DNA of 64,000 bases, from contig NZ_SCNN01000028.1 of the NCBI RefSeq assembly GCF_005503535.1, positions 1 to 64,000 of the forward strand. Reading direction: 5' to 3'. Of the stretch, positions 7,707 through 16,201 are shown piece after piece. Position numbers and translations under genes: made by a program. The notes under the pieces were generated by a model, which was not told the origin of the DNA, made no database searches, and was given only the letters and a program-made list of their open reading frames with translations. The stretch is from Mesorhizobium comanense (GTDB taxonomy: Bacteria; Pseudomonadota; Alphaproteobacteria; Rhizobiales; Rhizobiaceae). The number at the start of each line of letters is the position of its first letter. The stretch's first letter is position 1.

Positions 7707-7994
7707 ATGCAGGTCGAAATCAGCAACGACAACATCCTCATTGACGCAAGATTGCTTGCCGATTTGCTACGTCTCGATCCGACGGCGGTGCACTCGCTGA
7801 TGAGAACACAGGAGATTACCTCCCTCTGTGAACGCGGGATTGGCGAGCACGAGGGCGAATATCGATTGAGCTTCTTCTACGGCAATCGCCGCGCGCGTCT
7901 GAGCATTGATGCCGCCGGCAACGTGATACGGCGCTCGATGATCGACTTTGGGCAAGCTCTCCTACCGCGCCAATTGCATCGCACCGGCGGATAG
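7707..7994 (+). CDS. DUF6522 family protein
   Basis: A 95-residue protein with the family pattern: a first strand ISNDNILIDARLLADLL, then ITSLCERGIGEHEGEYRLSFF, then GNRRARLSIDAAGNVIRR. I recognise this as DUF6522, a family without known function found near respiratory genes in alphaproteobacteria. The start at 7707 has a weak GGTGGA site; the frame is open upstream to 7563 but that part does not resemble the family. It is 289 bases after the previous gene, so it may have its own promoter. Confidence 0.8.
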   Translation: MQVEISNDNILIDARLLADLLRLDPTAVHSLMRTQEITSLCERGIGEHEGEYRLSFFYGNRRARLSIDAAGNVIRRSMIDFGQALLPRQLHRTGG

Positions 7995-8350
7995 CCCGCC
8001 GAGTTTTGTAGAAGTCTGGAATGACCTCGCCCGTTCGTCGAGAGGCCTAGTCCTACAGCTCGCTCCGCTCGGCTCTTTCAGGCCTTCCCAAGTTTTGAGA
8101 TGTCATAAGGCTGCAGGGTGAGTGAAAAAGCCTTTCCTCCAGCAGCAACGAGCATCGCAACGTAGGGCTCACCACTGATTGTGCCTATGCCAATAGAGTC
8201 TTTCCGTGCTCCTAAGACCCAGACCCGTAGGCGAGTTAGTGTTAACAGCAACAGTGGCTGCGCGGCGACTACCGCGTCCAGCGCCAAGCCCATCAGTCGA
8301 AGATTCGCCAAGCGCTTCACATAGCAGCAGTCGCCATCAACGTTGGGCGG
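7995..8350. other. Non-coding or decayed stretch between DUF6522 and ric
   Basis: About 350 bases with no recognisable gene. An 80-codon minus-strand frame (8078-8320) with a hydrophobic start is open but has no ribosome-binding site and matches no family I know. No regulatory box found. Confidence 0.5.
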
Positions 8351-9046
8351 CTAGGCACGGCTTTCCGTTGCCGCGAACCGCGGGAATAGGATGTTGTTCT
8401 CCAGGTGGATGTGCTCCATCAGGTCCTCGGCAAGCTGGGCCGTGCCGACGTACAGCGCCTGCCAGGAGCGGCAGGCTCCGTCGGGCGTGACGAAGTCGTC
8501 GGTGAGGCTTTCGAGGAGCCGAAGCAAGGTGCCCTGGTCATCGTGCTCGTGCCGCAGTTCCGAAATCGGGATATCGAACTTGCCTTTGGCCCACTGCCGC
8601 ATTGCGGGAAACAGAATAGCCTCTTCCTTGGCCATGTGCTGCTCCAGTTCGCTCTGCATCTGCCGTAACGCATCGGAAAGGCCGGCCGGCACCTTCGGAT
8701 GCTCGCGATGCACCGCCTCAACCTTACGCGACAGGGCGATGAGCTCGGGCAGAGCGCGGCGGTGCGCCTCGTGGTAGCAGGCTTCGATGTGGCCGATCAG
8801 TTCATCGCTGTCCATCGCAGCGGGCGCGGCTGTGTCCCCGGCGCCGGTACCAAGTGCCTCCAACGCGCGCTCAAGCTCGTCGGGATCGACTCCACGCCGG
8901 TGCGCGGCGCCATCAAGGGTGAGATCGCCGTTGCAGCAGAAATCGATCTTGAATTTGCGGAAAACGGCGGTGGCGCCAGGCAGCGTAGCGGCTATGTCGC
9001 CGACGGTGCGTTCCCATAGATCTGGACCTGGGAATTGGGTGTTCAT
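8351..9046 (-). CDS. ric: Ric (YtfE/ScdA/DnrN), di-iron Fe-S cluster repair protein
   Basis: A 231-residue protein with an N-terminal ScdA_N (DUF542) domain, including FKIDFCCNGD around residue 33, and a C-terminal hemerythrin-like domain. His and Glu ligands are visible in HIEACYHEAH, HMAKEEAILFP, RHEHDDQG and MEHIHLENNILFP. Such proteins repair Fe-S clusters damaged by NO and store or reduce NO-derived species. The start has a GGAGC site. No clear NsrR or FNR box was found directly upstream. Symbols in use vary (ric, ytfE, dnrN, norA). Confidence 0.93.
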   Translation of the reverse strand: MNTQFPGPDLWERTVGDIAATLPGATAVFRKFKIDFCCNGDLTLDGAAHRRGVDPDELERALEALGTGAGDTAAPAAMDSDELIGHIEACYHEAHRRALPELIALSRKVEAVHREHPKVPAGLSDALRQMQSELEQHMAKEEAILFPAMRQWAKGKFDIPISELRHEHDDQGTLLRLLESLTDDFVTPDGACRSWQALYVGTAQLAEDLMEHIHLENNILFPRFAATESRA

Positions 9047-9489
9047 GACGAAGCTCCATGCATGTTCAACACAACGGCTTTGAAACTCAGAGGACTCATT
9101 CGACGCAACGCATTGTCGTGAGGACGAGATGGCGAACCGCTAAACCAAGGGTTGCCCAGATCAGGTCCGAAGTCTTTGCGCTGGAACAAAGAGGACCAAA
9201 ATGCTTTCCCTTGAAGGAGTATGCCAAACCGCAGCGTCTTTCGGCGTGCACGGATGTCTCGCATTCCTCAGTGGCTGTTTGTCTGCCAATTGCCCTCAAA
9301 GTAACGGAAGCACATAGGTGGACAGCCAGACCTATGTCGGGTTCTCACTGCGCAGTACCGCCAAAATCCTAAAGCAGATCAGCAAGCTGCCGGCAGCATC
9401 CTCCCCTCGAGAAGCCTGAGTACATGCGGCGCGGTTGAGTTCAGGGCATTTGGCTTGATGAACATGGCTATCTTCTAAAGTCCGAATCG
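9047..9489. other. Intergenic stretch upstream of ric, nothing recognised
   Basis: About 440 bases. Short open frames on both strands overlap one another and lack ribosome-binding sites. No TTGAT/TTGCG-type palindrome was found. It may hold the ric promoter and, at its right end, the eroded start of the transposon remnant that follows. Confidence 0.5.
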
Positions 9490-10126
9490 TACGTGTCGGG
9501 CAGGGATTTCGACGTTCTGTGGATATTGCGCACCGGATTGCCCCAGCGCGATCGGCCCGATATCTTCGGCGATTGGAACAGAGTCTTTCGCCGCTTCAGC
9601 CGCTGGAGCCGTGAGGGTGTCTGGTGGCGCATCTTCGCGGCGATGTCGGACGATCCGGACTTCGAGTGTCGTCGATTCCAGGATCATCCGCGCCCATCAA
9701 CATGCTTCGAGTGCTAAAGATGGGGTTTGGAAATCAGGCCATTGGCCGCTCCCGCGGCGGCCTTAGCACCAAGATCCCTATGGCCGTCAGAGGTCTCGGC
9801 CGCTGCGCTTCATCCTGACCGCCGGCCAACAGGGGATGGGCCGCAGGCTTATACCCTGTTCGACGGCCCGCCAGAGCGTCATCCCGACGCTGCCTAGGAC
9901 ACCGATCGCCTGCGCCAGGTGATCGCAGACAAGGGCGCTGTGGCCGTCATTCCAAACAACCCTCGCGGATTCAAAAACACCCTATCAACAGCATCTTGAC
10001 CTGATCGCATGTTGCTTCTCTAAGCTCAAACGGTTCCGACGCGTCGACGCGTCGCAACTCGCTCAAGAAAACAGGCGGGAATTATCTCTCTGTCGTCACG
10101 CTCGCAGCTATGATCCTATGGATCAG
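9490..10126 (+). mobile_element. Decayed IS5-family transposase
   Basis: Plus-strand frames contain pieces of an IS5-type transposase in the right order. First is LPQRDRPDIFGDWNRVFRRF and SREGVWWRIFAAMSDDPDFE (9536-9670), then IIRAHQHASSAKDGVWKSGH, ADKGAVAVIPNNP (about 9928-9966) and LDLIACCFSKLKRFRR (about 9998-10043). Stops and frameshifts separate them. The middle is partly deleted. No intact ends were found. Confidence 0.75.
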
Positions 10127-10173
10127 CTAACGGTCCACAACTCCAGATCTAAAGGCCATGTCGGCGCGAGAGA

Positions 10174-10680
10174 TCATCCGAAAATCGTTGGATCCGCTGT
10201 GATTGGCGCTGCTCCAATCAGTTCGAGACAGTACGGCACGGCAGGAAAAACTGCGTTCAGACACACGTCGATCGAAGCCGGTTTACCGGGCAGGTTTATG
10301 ATCAGCGAACGGCCGCGTACTCCAGCGGTCTGACGTGAAAGGATTGCGGTGCGGACCTGCCGCAAGCTGGCCTGCCGCATGAGTTCGCCGAAACCGAGAA
10401 GCTCCTTGGTGATGACCTGCTGCATGGCCTCTGGGGTAAGGTCCCTCGGAGATGGACCGGTCCCTCCAGTCGTCAGGATCAGATCAACGCCACATTGGTC
10501 GCAAAGCTCGATGAGCACATCCCGGACACTTTCTACGCCGTCAGGGACGATGCGACGGATGAAGACGCACGGCGATGCTACGACACGTCGAAGCCAACGC
10601 TCGATTGCTGGACCGCCAAGGTCCTCGTAGTCGCCGCGGCTTGCACGGTCCGACACCGTGACGATTGCGATCTGGGTCAT
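10174..10680 (-). CDS. mog: Mog, molybdopterin adenylyltransferase
   Basis: MogA-type enzyme that adenylates molybdopterin before Mo insertion by MoeA, needed for the molybdoenzyme NarG. The 168-residue length is normal. Visible motifs are IVTVSDRASRGDYED at the start, LILTTGGTGPSPRDLTPEA (about 68-85) and the late SLIINLPGKPASI. The ATG at 10680 is preceded by GAAAGAA. It follows ubiV by 22 bases in the same direction, so it probably ends the DUF6455-ubiTUV-mog operon. A ruined copy lies at 2690-3046. Confidence 0.93.
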   Translation of the reverse strand: MTQIAIVTVSDRASRGDYEDLGGPAIERWLRRVVASPCVFIRRIVPDGVESVRDVLIELCDQCGVDLILTTGGTGPSPRDLTPEAMQQVITKELLGFGELMRQASLRQVRTAILSRQTAGVRGRSLIINLPGKPASIDVCLNAVFPAVPYCLELIGAAPITADPTIFG

Positions 10681-10702
10681 TTCTTTCGTTCGAAATCCAT
10701 CT

Positions 10703-11602
10703 TCAGATCGAAGGGGCTGGCAGCCAGCCGGGCTTGCCATGGGCGTATCCATCGACGAGCGTGCTGGGTAGATCGAGGCACGAGAGGATGAAGCGGGCAG
10801 CCTTGGGATCCTCTCTCCCATCGGCAAGCGCTCTATAGGTCTTTGCCACCTCGACCATGTCGCACGTGTGCGGAGACAGGCGGATACGCCGGACGCCTCT
10901 GGAGGTGAGATCCGCGGGTGCGGGGCAGAAGGCCTGCACCTGGTTGGAGAGCGTCTGCACGCCATTGATCGCGAGGAACTGCTGGTCGTCGAGCGTGTCC
11001 ACGGCAAGACCATCCAGGTCCTGTTCGCAGGTAAACTGACAGGAATCCTTGTGAAGGCCGTGGATGCGCGCGTGATAGCATCGGCCGGAAAGCGCGAGCG
11101 GCAGCCGGCCGAAGACGAAAATCTCGAATTCCGCCTCGGGACATGCGCCGGCCATGGCGCCGACGGCGGCGAGCGACAATTCCACGGGCGGGCATATCGT
11201 TGTGGCACCGTGCTGGATCATGAACCGCGCGGCAGCCTCATTGTAGACGTTCAGGAACGGACCAGTCACGAAGGGCTTGCCGGAGCGTGACGGCAGGGCG
11301 GTGACATCGTTGATCTCGACCAGCCGCTCGTCGGTGCAGAGGTCCGCGATGCTTCTGCGTTCTCGAACGGTTGCCGGTGCCGCCAGCGTGGACAGCACCA
11401 CTTCCTTTCCCGCACGCTCGAGGCGTTCGATGATCTCGGGCCATGCCGGGTCCGAGAACGGCATCCGCTTGCCGCATATGACTTCGCCGACATGGACGCG
11501 GTCGATCGGAGCCTCGTCTGCTATCCTGCGGTAGAAGTCCAAGAGGCGGTCGGGCGACCAGTGGAAGAACACCGGCCCAAGCGTCAACGCAATTGCGGAC
11601 AA
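10703..11602 (-). CDS. ubiV: UbiV, U32-family subunit of O2-independent ubiquinone hydroxylation
   Basis: UbiV and UbiU form a heterodimer of U32 (peptidase-like) Fe-S proteins that hydroxylates ubiquinone precursors without oxygen. The 299-residue product starts at a TTG at 11602, preceded by GTGGAGA. This start is chosen over earlier in-frame ATGs because those would overlap ubiU. Cys 43, 175, 188 and 192 match the four ligands expected for the [4Fe-4S] cluster. ubiU ends four bases upstream. Confidence 0.9.
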   Translation of the reverse strand: MSAIALTLGPVFFHWSPDRLLDFYRRIADEAPIDRVHVGEVICGKRMPFSDPAWPEIIERLERAGKEVVLSTLAAPATVRERRSIADLCTDERLVEINDVTALPSRSGKPFVTGPFLNVYNEAAARFMIQHGATTICPPVELSLAAVGAMAGACPEAEFEIFVFGRLPLALSGRCYHARIHGLHKDSCQFTCEQDLDGLAVDTLDDQQFLAINGVQTLSNQVQAFCPAPADLTSRGVRRIRLSPHTCDMVEVAKTYRALADGREDPKAARFILSCLDLPSTLVDGYAHGKPGWLPAPSI

Positions 11603-11606
11603 GGTG

Positions 11607-12605
11607 CTATCTCCACTTCTTGCTGTACGCTCCTGCCGTCTGCCGGGAACCTTCCGACTGGCCAGCAAGAATCCGATCGATCTCGATCGCGTCGCCACCT
11701 TGCTCGACGGCGTCGACGGCCTTCCGGAAGGCACGGACCACTTCCGTCACGTAACCTTTGCCACGCTGGCGTCCTTCGATCTTCAAGGCGGTTACGCCGG
11801 CGGCTTTCAGCCCGGCAATCATCCCGCCGGCGTTCAGACTGACGGGATCCTCGAACAAATAGGAGGTCTTACCGCCAGCTTTGAATTTGCCCTTGCACAA
11901 TGTGGGGTAGCCCACCGGCTCGCCGGGCTCGTAGCGGTCGATCGTGTACCCTGAAAGCCGCGCCGCCGTGCTGTTCGGCTCGTCGTCGTAGCTCACCATT
12001 TCGGGTGGCGAACAGACGCCGTTCAGATTTGGCGATTTTCCTGTCGCGTACGAAGAGAGATAGCATCGGCCTTCGATCATCACGCAAAGGCCGCCGAACA
12101 CGAATGCTTCCGTTTCCACGTCGATTGCACGGTTGAGCGCCGCGATCTCCTGAACCGAAAGCACCCTCGGCAGGACGACGCGACGGATGCCGAAATTGGT
12201 CGCGTAGAATCCGATTGCTTCCGGCGTCGCGGCCGCGGCCTGTACGGAGAGATGAAGACGAACTTGCTTATGGTTTTTCGCGACGTGATCGAGGACGGCG
12301 ATGTCCGCCGCGATGATCGCGTTTGCGCCGCATTCGGCCGCCGTGTCCGCGGCCTTCTTCCAAAGGTCGACATCATTGACCCGCGCGAAGGTGTTGATAG
12401 CGACCAGAACCTTGCTGCCGTGGTCATGCGCGAAGCGGACGCCCTCGGCCAGTTCTTCCCCGGAGAAGTTGAGTCCTGGGAAATTCCGGGCATTCGTTTC
12501 GTCGCGAAATCCGCAATAGACTGCGTCCGCGCCTGCCTGGACAGCTGCCCTCAATGTAGCGGGGGTTCCGGCCGGGCAGACAAGTTCCATGCGTCCGCTT
12601 GTCAT
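11607..12605 (-). CDS. ubiU: UbiU, U32-family subunit of O2-independent ubiquinone hydroxylation
   Basis: Partner of UbiV, 332 residues. The N-terminus MELVCPAGTPATLRAAVQAG is typical of U32 proteins. Cys 174, 181, 198 and 237 (GGLCVMIEGRC, NGVCSPP, PTLCKGK) are the expected cluster ligands. The frame overlaps ubiT by four bases (ATGA at 12602-12605); an alternative start is the ATG at 12590. The coupled order T-U-V indicates stoichiometric synthesis. Confidence 0.92.
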   Translation of the reverse strand: MTSGRMELVCPAGTPATLRAAVQAGADAVYCGFRDETNARNFPGLNFSGEELAEGVRFAHDHGSKVLVAINTFARVNDVDLWKKAADTAAECGANAIIAADIAVLDHVAKNHKQVRLHLSVQAAAATPEAIGFYATNFGIRRVVLPRVLSVQEIAALNRAIDVETEAFVFGGLCVMIEGRCYLSSYATGKSPNLNGVCSPPEMVSYDDEPNSTAARLSGYTIDRYEPGEPVGYPTLCKGKFKAGGKTSYLFEDPVSLNAGGMIAGLKAAGVTALKIEGRQRGKGYVTEVVRAFRKAVDAVEQGGDAIEIDRILAGQSEGSRQTAGAYSKKWR

Positions 12606-13180
12606 GCCTCTGGTGCCTTGCGTCTGGAGTTGCGAGCGGCCATTTGGCGCGCGACATCCAGCGCACCGAGAATTCCCGTATCGACAAGACGAGCCAGTGC
12701 GCCGCGCAAGCCGAGCAGATCCGCCGGGCGAAGCTCGGCATCCTCGATCGTATTCCTCAGCGCGAGGACCGCCTCCGTGCGGCCGCTGATCGAGATGATC
12801 CGGCTGAAGAAAAGCGCGTCGCCATCCAGCGTGCCGTCGAGCAGGCTCAGCAGTGTCAGAATAGGTCCCCTGATCTGGACGCTTGATGTCGCGGCCTCAC
12901 TTTTCCTGACGACACGAACGATCGAACGCTCCGCGTCCGGTACGACGGTAAATGCGAAGGCAAGGTCGACCGGGTCGATGAAATAGCAAGCTGTTCGATG
13001 TTCGCCGAGGAGGTCGAACAATCGGGGCTGTCGCCCGGCCAAGGAGCGCAAGGACAGCGTGAGCAGCGGCCCGAGCGGCAAGCCGGTGAAGACCGGGAAA
13101 AGATGGCGAACCACCGCTGGCAATCTTCCTTCGCTATTTCTCGGCAGCATTTGCACGCCCTGTCTCTTCGGGCCGATCAA
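12602..13180 (-). CDS. ubiT: UbiT, SCP2-domain accessory factor of anaerobic ubiquinone synthesis
   Basis: A 192-residue protein with an SCP2 sterol-carrier-like lipid-binding domain (DLAFAFTVVPDAERSIVRVV, then ILTLLSLLDGTLDGDALFFSR, then a Leu-rich C-terminal helix). UbiT is thought to present hydrophobic quinone intermediates to UbiUV. The frame begins at a TTG at 13180 that overlaps the DUF6455 stop (TTGA); an ATG at 13150 is the alternative start. Both have weak ribosome-binding sites, so the start is uncertain by ten residues. Confidence 0.87.
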   Translation of the reverse strand: MIGPKRQGVQMLPRNSEGRLPAVVRHLFPVFTGLPLGPLLTLSLRSLAGRQPRLFDLLGEHRTACYFIDPVDLAFAFTVVPDAERSIVRVVRKSEAATSSVQIRGPILTLLSLLDGTLDGDALFFSRIISISGRTEAVLALRNTIEDAELRPADLLGLRGALARLVDTGILGALDVARQMAARNSRRKAPEA

Positions 13181-13620
13181 GACGATTTTACGAGAGAGAG
13201 GATGGGGCGCCTTTTGCCCAGCAGCTCTGCAAAATTATCCCTGTTCGGACAGAAATCCTGATAGTGGCTTTCGAAATCGAAGGCGGCCATGTGACTATGA
13301 CACTGGCGGCGATGCGGGCATGTAATGCAGGTCCGTGGCATCAAGCGGTCCCGCGCTGTTTTCCGCGAGTCAAAGCTGTCCGGATCGATGCCAATTGAGA
13401 GCATCGCTGAGGTCAGCATGTCTTCCGAGGCGTAAGGTAGCTGCATGGCTTCGTCGAATTCGCTTCGCGATAGACCGATGTCATTCAAGATGCCTGTGCA
13501 CTCATCCAAACCCATTGCCCAAAATTCTCTTGTCGCTGCCTTGCTCCGCCGGCGGTCCGCAAGAAGGGAAACTACGGTCCGCCAAGCTTCGACAGTTTCG
13601 CTGATGAGATTGCCTGCCAT
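13177..13620 (-). CDS. DUF6455 family protein, first gene of the ubiTUV-mog operon
   Basis: A 147-residue cytosolic protein. The C-terminal half carries TCITCPHRRQCHSH and later FCPN, the four-Cys pattern I recognise as DUF6455, probably a metal or Fe-S site. The function is unknown. It leads the operon with ubiT, ubiU, ubiV and mog and is divergent from ubiD; the intergenic region has a perfect NnrR-type palindrome 80 bases from its ATG. A second DUF6455 gene stands alone at 36587. Confidence 0.8.
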   Translation of the reverse strand: MAGNLISETVEAWRTVVSLLADRRRSKAATREFWAMGLDECTGILNDIGLSRSEFDEAMQLPYASEDMLTSAMLSIGIDPDSFDSRKTARDRLMPRTCITCPHRRQCHSHMAAFDFESHYQDFCPNRDNFAELLGKRRPILSLVKSS

Positions 13621-13697
13621 GTGAAATCCCCTTCGCCTCGATCGCCTTGCTGGGAAGTAATGCGAGAAGGGAAAATAGCGGGGGCGGATCGTTCGCT

Positions 13698-13715
13698 CTT
13701 TGCGCTAGCGCAAAG
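13698..13715. promoter_or_regulatory. Perfect NnrR/FNR-family box between DUF6455 and ubiD
   Basis: The 18-base perfect palindrome CTTTGCGCTAGCGCAAAG contains TTGCG-CTAG-CGCAA, the NnrR/DNR-type recognition sequence. Its centre is 87 bases from the DUF6455 start and 71 bases from the ubiD start, so it could activate both directions in response to NO. Confidence 0.8.
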
Positions 13716-13777
13716 TTCTTCGTCAGCGCGCATGGCAAAATTGTCCGCCCGACGATCCGGTCGAGCCGGAATTCGCC

Positions 13778-15286
13778 ATGCATCACCGCTGCCTCCCGTC
13801 GTTTTCGGACCTCGGCTCATTCCTTTCGTACCTGGATGGAAATGGACAACTGCAGGACGTAGGGGTGCCGGTTTCGACACGGCTCGAACTGACCGAGATC
13901 CACAGGCGGGTGATCGCCGCGAAAGGCCCGGCGCTGCGCCTGACCACGCCCATCGACGATCGCGGCGTCAAATCAGCCTTTCCGGTCGTCGCGAATCTCT
14001 TCGGTACCCGGGAACGCGTCGCTTGGGGCCTTGGCACCGACCTTCACGGGCTGGAAACCCTCGGCGCGCTTCTTGCGTGGATGAGATCGCCTCGGGTCCC
14101 ACGGGACCTTCACCAGGCCCGACAGATGCTGCCGGCGGCGCGCGGGGCCTTCGCGGCGCGGCCGAAGATCGTTGCCCCGCCCCGAGAGTGGCGGGACGCC
14201 GATCCGGATTTTTCGCTTCTTCCCGTCCAGACTTGTTGGCCAGGAGACGCCGGCCCCCTCATAACGTGGCCCGTGGTTATCACTCGCCCACCTGGCGATG
14301 ACGATCCGAGCACATACAATCTGGGCGTTTATCGCATGCAGGTGCTTGCTCGTGATCGCGCCATCATACGATGGCTGCCTATGCGAGGTGGCGCCGCCCA
14401 CCATCGCATGTGGCAGGCGCGGGGCCTCGAGATGCCGGTGGCGGTTATCATCGGGGCGGACCCCGCCACGTTGATCGCGTCGGTGATGCCGGCGCCCGAA
14501 GGCGTGTCGGAGCTGGCACTGTCCGGGATGATCAACAATCGCCGAGTCGGATTGGCACCCTGCAGGAGCGTCATGCTTCACGCGCCAACCAGTGCGGAAA
14601 TCGTGCTTGAAGGTGTCGTCTCTCCAACCGAGACAGCGCTGGAGGGACCCTTCGGCGACCACACCGGATATTACAACGCGCCGGAACGATACCCCGTATT
14701 CAACCTCAAGCGCGTTCGCGTCCGTGACGGGGCAAATTACCTGACCACGTTCACCGGGCGCGCGCCCGACGAGCCCTCGGTCCTCGGCGAGGCGCTGCTC
14801 GATGTCTACAAGCCGCTCCTGCGCCAACAAATACCGGAAATCGTCGACCTGTGGCTTCCGCCGGAAGCCTGCTCCTACAGGATTGCCGTTATCTCGATCG
14901 CCAAGAAATATGCCGGACAGGCCAGGCGCGTGATGATGGGGTTCTGGTCCCTGCTGCCGCAGTTCTCGATGACCAAGATGATCGTCGTGGTGGATGACGA
15001 CATCGACATTCGATCATGGCCGGACGTGATGTGGGCGGTCGCCACCCGCATGGATCCCTCGCGCGATCTGATGCAGGTGGATCGGACCCCTATCGACCAG
15101 CTCGATTTCGCGTCGCCGCTCGAGGGGCTTGGAGGAAAGATCGGGCTCGATGCGACGCGCAAGATCGGATCGGAGACCTCTCGCGAATGGGGAAAGGAGC
15201 TGACCATGTCAGCCGCTATCGAGGAGCAGGTATCCCGACGATGGAACGAGTTTTTTTCGCAAACGACCGCTCAGGGGCAAGAATGA
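13778..15286 (+). CDS. ubiD: UbiD-family (de)carboxylase
   Basis: A 502-residue UbiD-type decarboxylase that uses prenylated FMN made by UbiX. The family pattern is seen in ITWPVVITRPPG, YNLGVYRMQV, GGAAHHRMWQARG and the EGPFGDHTGYY segment, which carries catalytic residues of the E-R-E network. Expected role: decarboxylation of 3-polyprenyl-4-hydroxybenzoate. The ATG at 13778 is 71 bases from the NnrR-type box. The stop overlaps the ubiX start (ATGA). Confidence 0.92.
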   Translation: MHHRCLPSFSDLGSFLSYLDGNGQLQDVGVPVSTRLELTEIHRRVIAAKGPALRLTTPIDDRGVKSAFPVVANLFGTRERVAWGLGTDLHGLETLGALLAWMRSPRVPRDLHQARQMLPAARGAFAARPKIVAPPREWRDADPDFSLLPVQTCWPGDAGPLITWPVVITRPPGDDDPSTYNLGVYRMQVLARDRAIIRWLPMRGGAAHHRMWQARGLEMPVAVIIGADPATLIASVMPAPEGVSELALSGMINNRRVGLAPCRSVMLHAPTSAEIVLEGVVSPTETALEGPFGDHTGYYNAPERYPVFNLKRVRVRDGANYLTTFTGRAPDEPSVLGEALLDVYKPLLRQQIPEIVDLWLPPEACSYRIAVISIAKKYAGQARRVMMGFWSLLPQFSMTKMIVVVDDDIDIRSWPDVMWAVATRMDPSRDLMQVDRTPIDQLDFASPLEGLGGKIGLDATRKIGSETSREWGKELTMSAAIEEQVSRRWNEFFSQTTAQGQE

Positions 15287-15867
15287 CCAAACGGCTGATA
15301 ATCGGTGTCACCGGTGCATCCGGCTCCGTGCTCGCGCTGGAAACCATTCGTCAACTGGTCAGGGCCGGGGTGGAGACGCATCTCGTCGTCTCCAAGGGCG
15401 CGCAGTTGACTGTCGCCCATGAACTCGGCGTCGACGGCCTTGCCCAACTGACGTCTGTCGCCAACCACGCATATTCCTATCAGGACCTGGCCGCACCTAT
15501 TGCCAGCGGCTCTTTCAGAACGGATGGCATGATCGTCGTTCCCTGCTCGATGCGAACCTTGGCGGCGATGGCGCATGGGTTGGGCGACAACCTTCTTACA
15601 AGGGCCGCCGATGTCGTCCTGAAGGAAAAGCGCCGGCTGGTCATCGTGCCGCGCGAGGCGCCGCTCCACGAAGGGCACCTTGACGCGATGCTCAGGCTGG
15701 CCCGGATGGGGGCGATCATCGCGCCGCCGGTGCCGCCATTCTACGTCAAGCTTGCCTCGATTGAGGAAATGGTGGTCGAGATGGCTGCCCGGCTGGTTGG
15801 CTGGGCGGGCGTGGACCCTGGCGACAAGATGACACGGTGGGGCGAAAAGAAAGTCGCCGTCGCGTGA
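15283..15867 (+). CDS. ubiX: UbiX-family flavin prenyltransferase
   Basis: Flavin prenyltransferase, 194 residues, that makes prenyl-FMN for UbiD. The RLIIGVTGASGS FMN-binding start and the late VPREAPLHEGHLDAMLRLARMG segment are diagnostic; PFYVKLASIEEMV follows. Translationally coupled to ubiD. Having ubiD and ubiX next to ubiTUV suggests a dedicated ubiquinone module for low-oxygen growth. Confidence 0.95.
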   Translation: MTKRLIIGVTGASGSVLALETIRQLVRAGVETHLVVSKGAQLTVAHELGVDGLAQLTSVANHAYSYQDLAAPIASGSFRTDGMIVVPCSMRTLAAMAHGLGDNLLTRAADVVLKEKRRLVIVPREAPLHEGHLDAMLRLARMGAIIAPPVPPFYVKLASIEEMVVEMAARLVGWAGVDPGDKMTRWGEKKVAVA

Positions 15868-15904
15868 TCGTCCTGGTGGATTTTCTCAACGGGCAAGGAT
15901 TGCA

Positions 15905-16159
15905 ATGAATCTTCAGACGCCGAAAGGCGCGACATATGACGTGCGGAGACTTCCTCCTGAAAGGAAGCAGTCCGCCGTCTTGTCGATGTTCGACGGGCTC
16001 AAACCCGGTCAGACATTCGTGGTCGTTCTCGATTTCGATCCTGATAAACTCAGGCGTCAGTTCGAGGCGTTCTTTGCTGGCGAACACATTTGGGTTTGCC
16101 TTGAACCGGGACCGCCAGATTGGTTGATCGAGATAGGAAGACCTCAATCGGCGCGGTGA
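15905..16159 (+). CDS. DUF2249 family protein, second copy
   Basis: An 84-residue DUF2249 protein (YDVRRLPPERKQSAVLSMFD, then FVVVLDFDPDKLRRQFEA, then WLIEIGRP). It starts 37 bases after ubiX on the same strand and is probably cotranscribed. It is clearly diverged from the copy at 6498: the DHDPKPL motif is DFDPDKL here. Role unknown. Confidence 0.85.
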   Translation: MNLQTPKGATYDVRRLPPERKQSAVLSMFDGLKPGQTFVVVLDFDPDKLRRQFEAFFAGEHIWVCLEPGPPDWLIEIGRPQSAR

Positions 16160-16201
16160 TGTCCAACCCTGACGAAATACGTCGATCGGTCGCCTCAAGG
16201 C

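Noticed and set aside
13621..13777. A small gene between DUF6455 and ubiD
   Set aside because: Open frames exist but overlap both start regions; the NnrR-type palindrome and divergent promoters account for the space.
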